DNA from: Stomatobaculum longum
Lineage (GTDB): Bacteria; Bacillota; Clostridia; Lachnospirales; Lachnospiraceae
DNA length: 15,598 nucleotides
Direction of reading: 5' to 3'
Assembly (NCBI GenBank): GCA_905370385.1
Contig: CAJPKN010000028.1
Coordinates: 1-15,598, forward strand
Below are positions 15,574 to 15,598 of the stretch, piece after piece. Both the position numbers and the translations under genes were made by a program. Under the pieces are notes generated by a model. It saw nothing but the letters and a program-made list of their open reading frames with translations. It made no database searches and was not told the origin of the DNA. The first letter of the stretch is position 1. Each line of letters begins with the position of its first letter.

Positions 15574-15598
15574 GTAAGCAACAGTTTTTGGACGAGCT
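15570..15598 (+). CDS. Start of an unidentified gene, cut by window end
   Basis: ATG at 15570 overlaps the stop of the DUF1015 gene by 4 bp (ATGA) and opens a frame reading MSKQQFLDE to the window end. The overlap suggests translational coupling in the same operon. Nine residues are too few to name it; the beginning resembles DUF1700-type proteins (MxKxxFLxEL), but this is only a hint. The upstream ribosome-binding site is weak (a GGAG-like GCGGA at 15548-15552 lies too far away). Confidence 0.45.

Overview
The window reads as chromosomal DNA of a Gram-positive anaerobe in the Clostridia, most likely a Lachnospiraceae relative. This rests on the gene families (RNase Y, clostridial-type SerC/SerA/DUF1015, a secreted choline-binding-type repeat protein), the gene order recA-recX-rny, purine-rich Shine-Dalgarno sites, Gram-positive-type SOS boxes, and a GC content that looks to be in the mid-to-upper 50s. 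The genus assignment is inference. All genes are on the + strand. I see no mobile element, tRNA, rRNA or CRISPR array.

Layout. 1-573: 3' part of a CbrC-family (UPF0167) zinc-cysteine protein. 616-1170: O6-alkylguanine-DNA alkyltransferase. 1238-2722: a two-domain lipoprotein of unknown function. 2838-4504: recA and recX, overlapping by 4 bp, behind a promoter with two tandem LexA-type boxes. A perfect terminator-like hairpin lies inside the first 25 codons of recX. 4592-6139: rny (RNase Y) with its own probable promoter and a strong terminator. 6369-7349: a secreted cell-wall-binding repeat protein, closed by a 20-bp-stem terminator. 7491-11976: leuB-ilvD-ilvB for branched-chain amino acids. 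12057-15573: serC-serA-DUF1015 for serine. 15570 to the end: start of a further gene, coupled to the DUF1015 gene.

How the genes work together. The first half is DNA repair and RNA turnover: alkyl repair, SOS-regulated recombination with its modulator RecX, and the membrane-anchored endonuclease RNase Y. The second half is amino-acid synthesis. LeuB, IlvD and IlvB belong to leucine/valine/isoleucine synthesis, although no acetolactate synthase small subunit, ilvC or leuACD is in the window. SerA and SerC make 3-phosphohydroxypyruvate and then O-phosphoserine.

The most interesting points are: (a) no serB is present, while a DUF1015 protein with a ParB/SerK-like DGHHR motif sits in the third position of the serine operon, making it a candidate for the missing phosphoserine-to-serine step or a phosphoserine/serine regulator; (b) the intrinsic-terminator-like hairpin buried in recX codons 12-25, which could uncouple recX from recA expression; and (c) the paired SOS boxes at the recA start site. 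These are proposals from sequence reading only; no database search or folding calculation was run.
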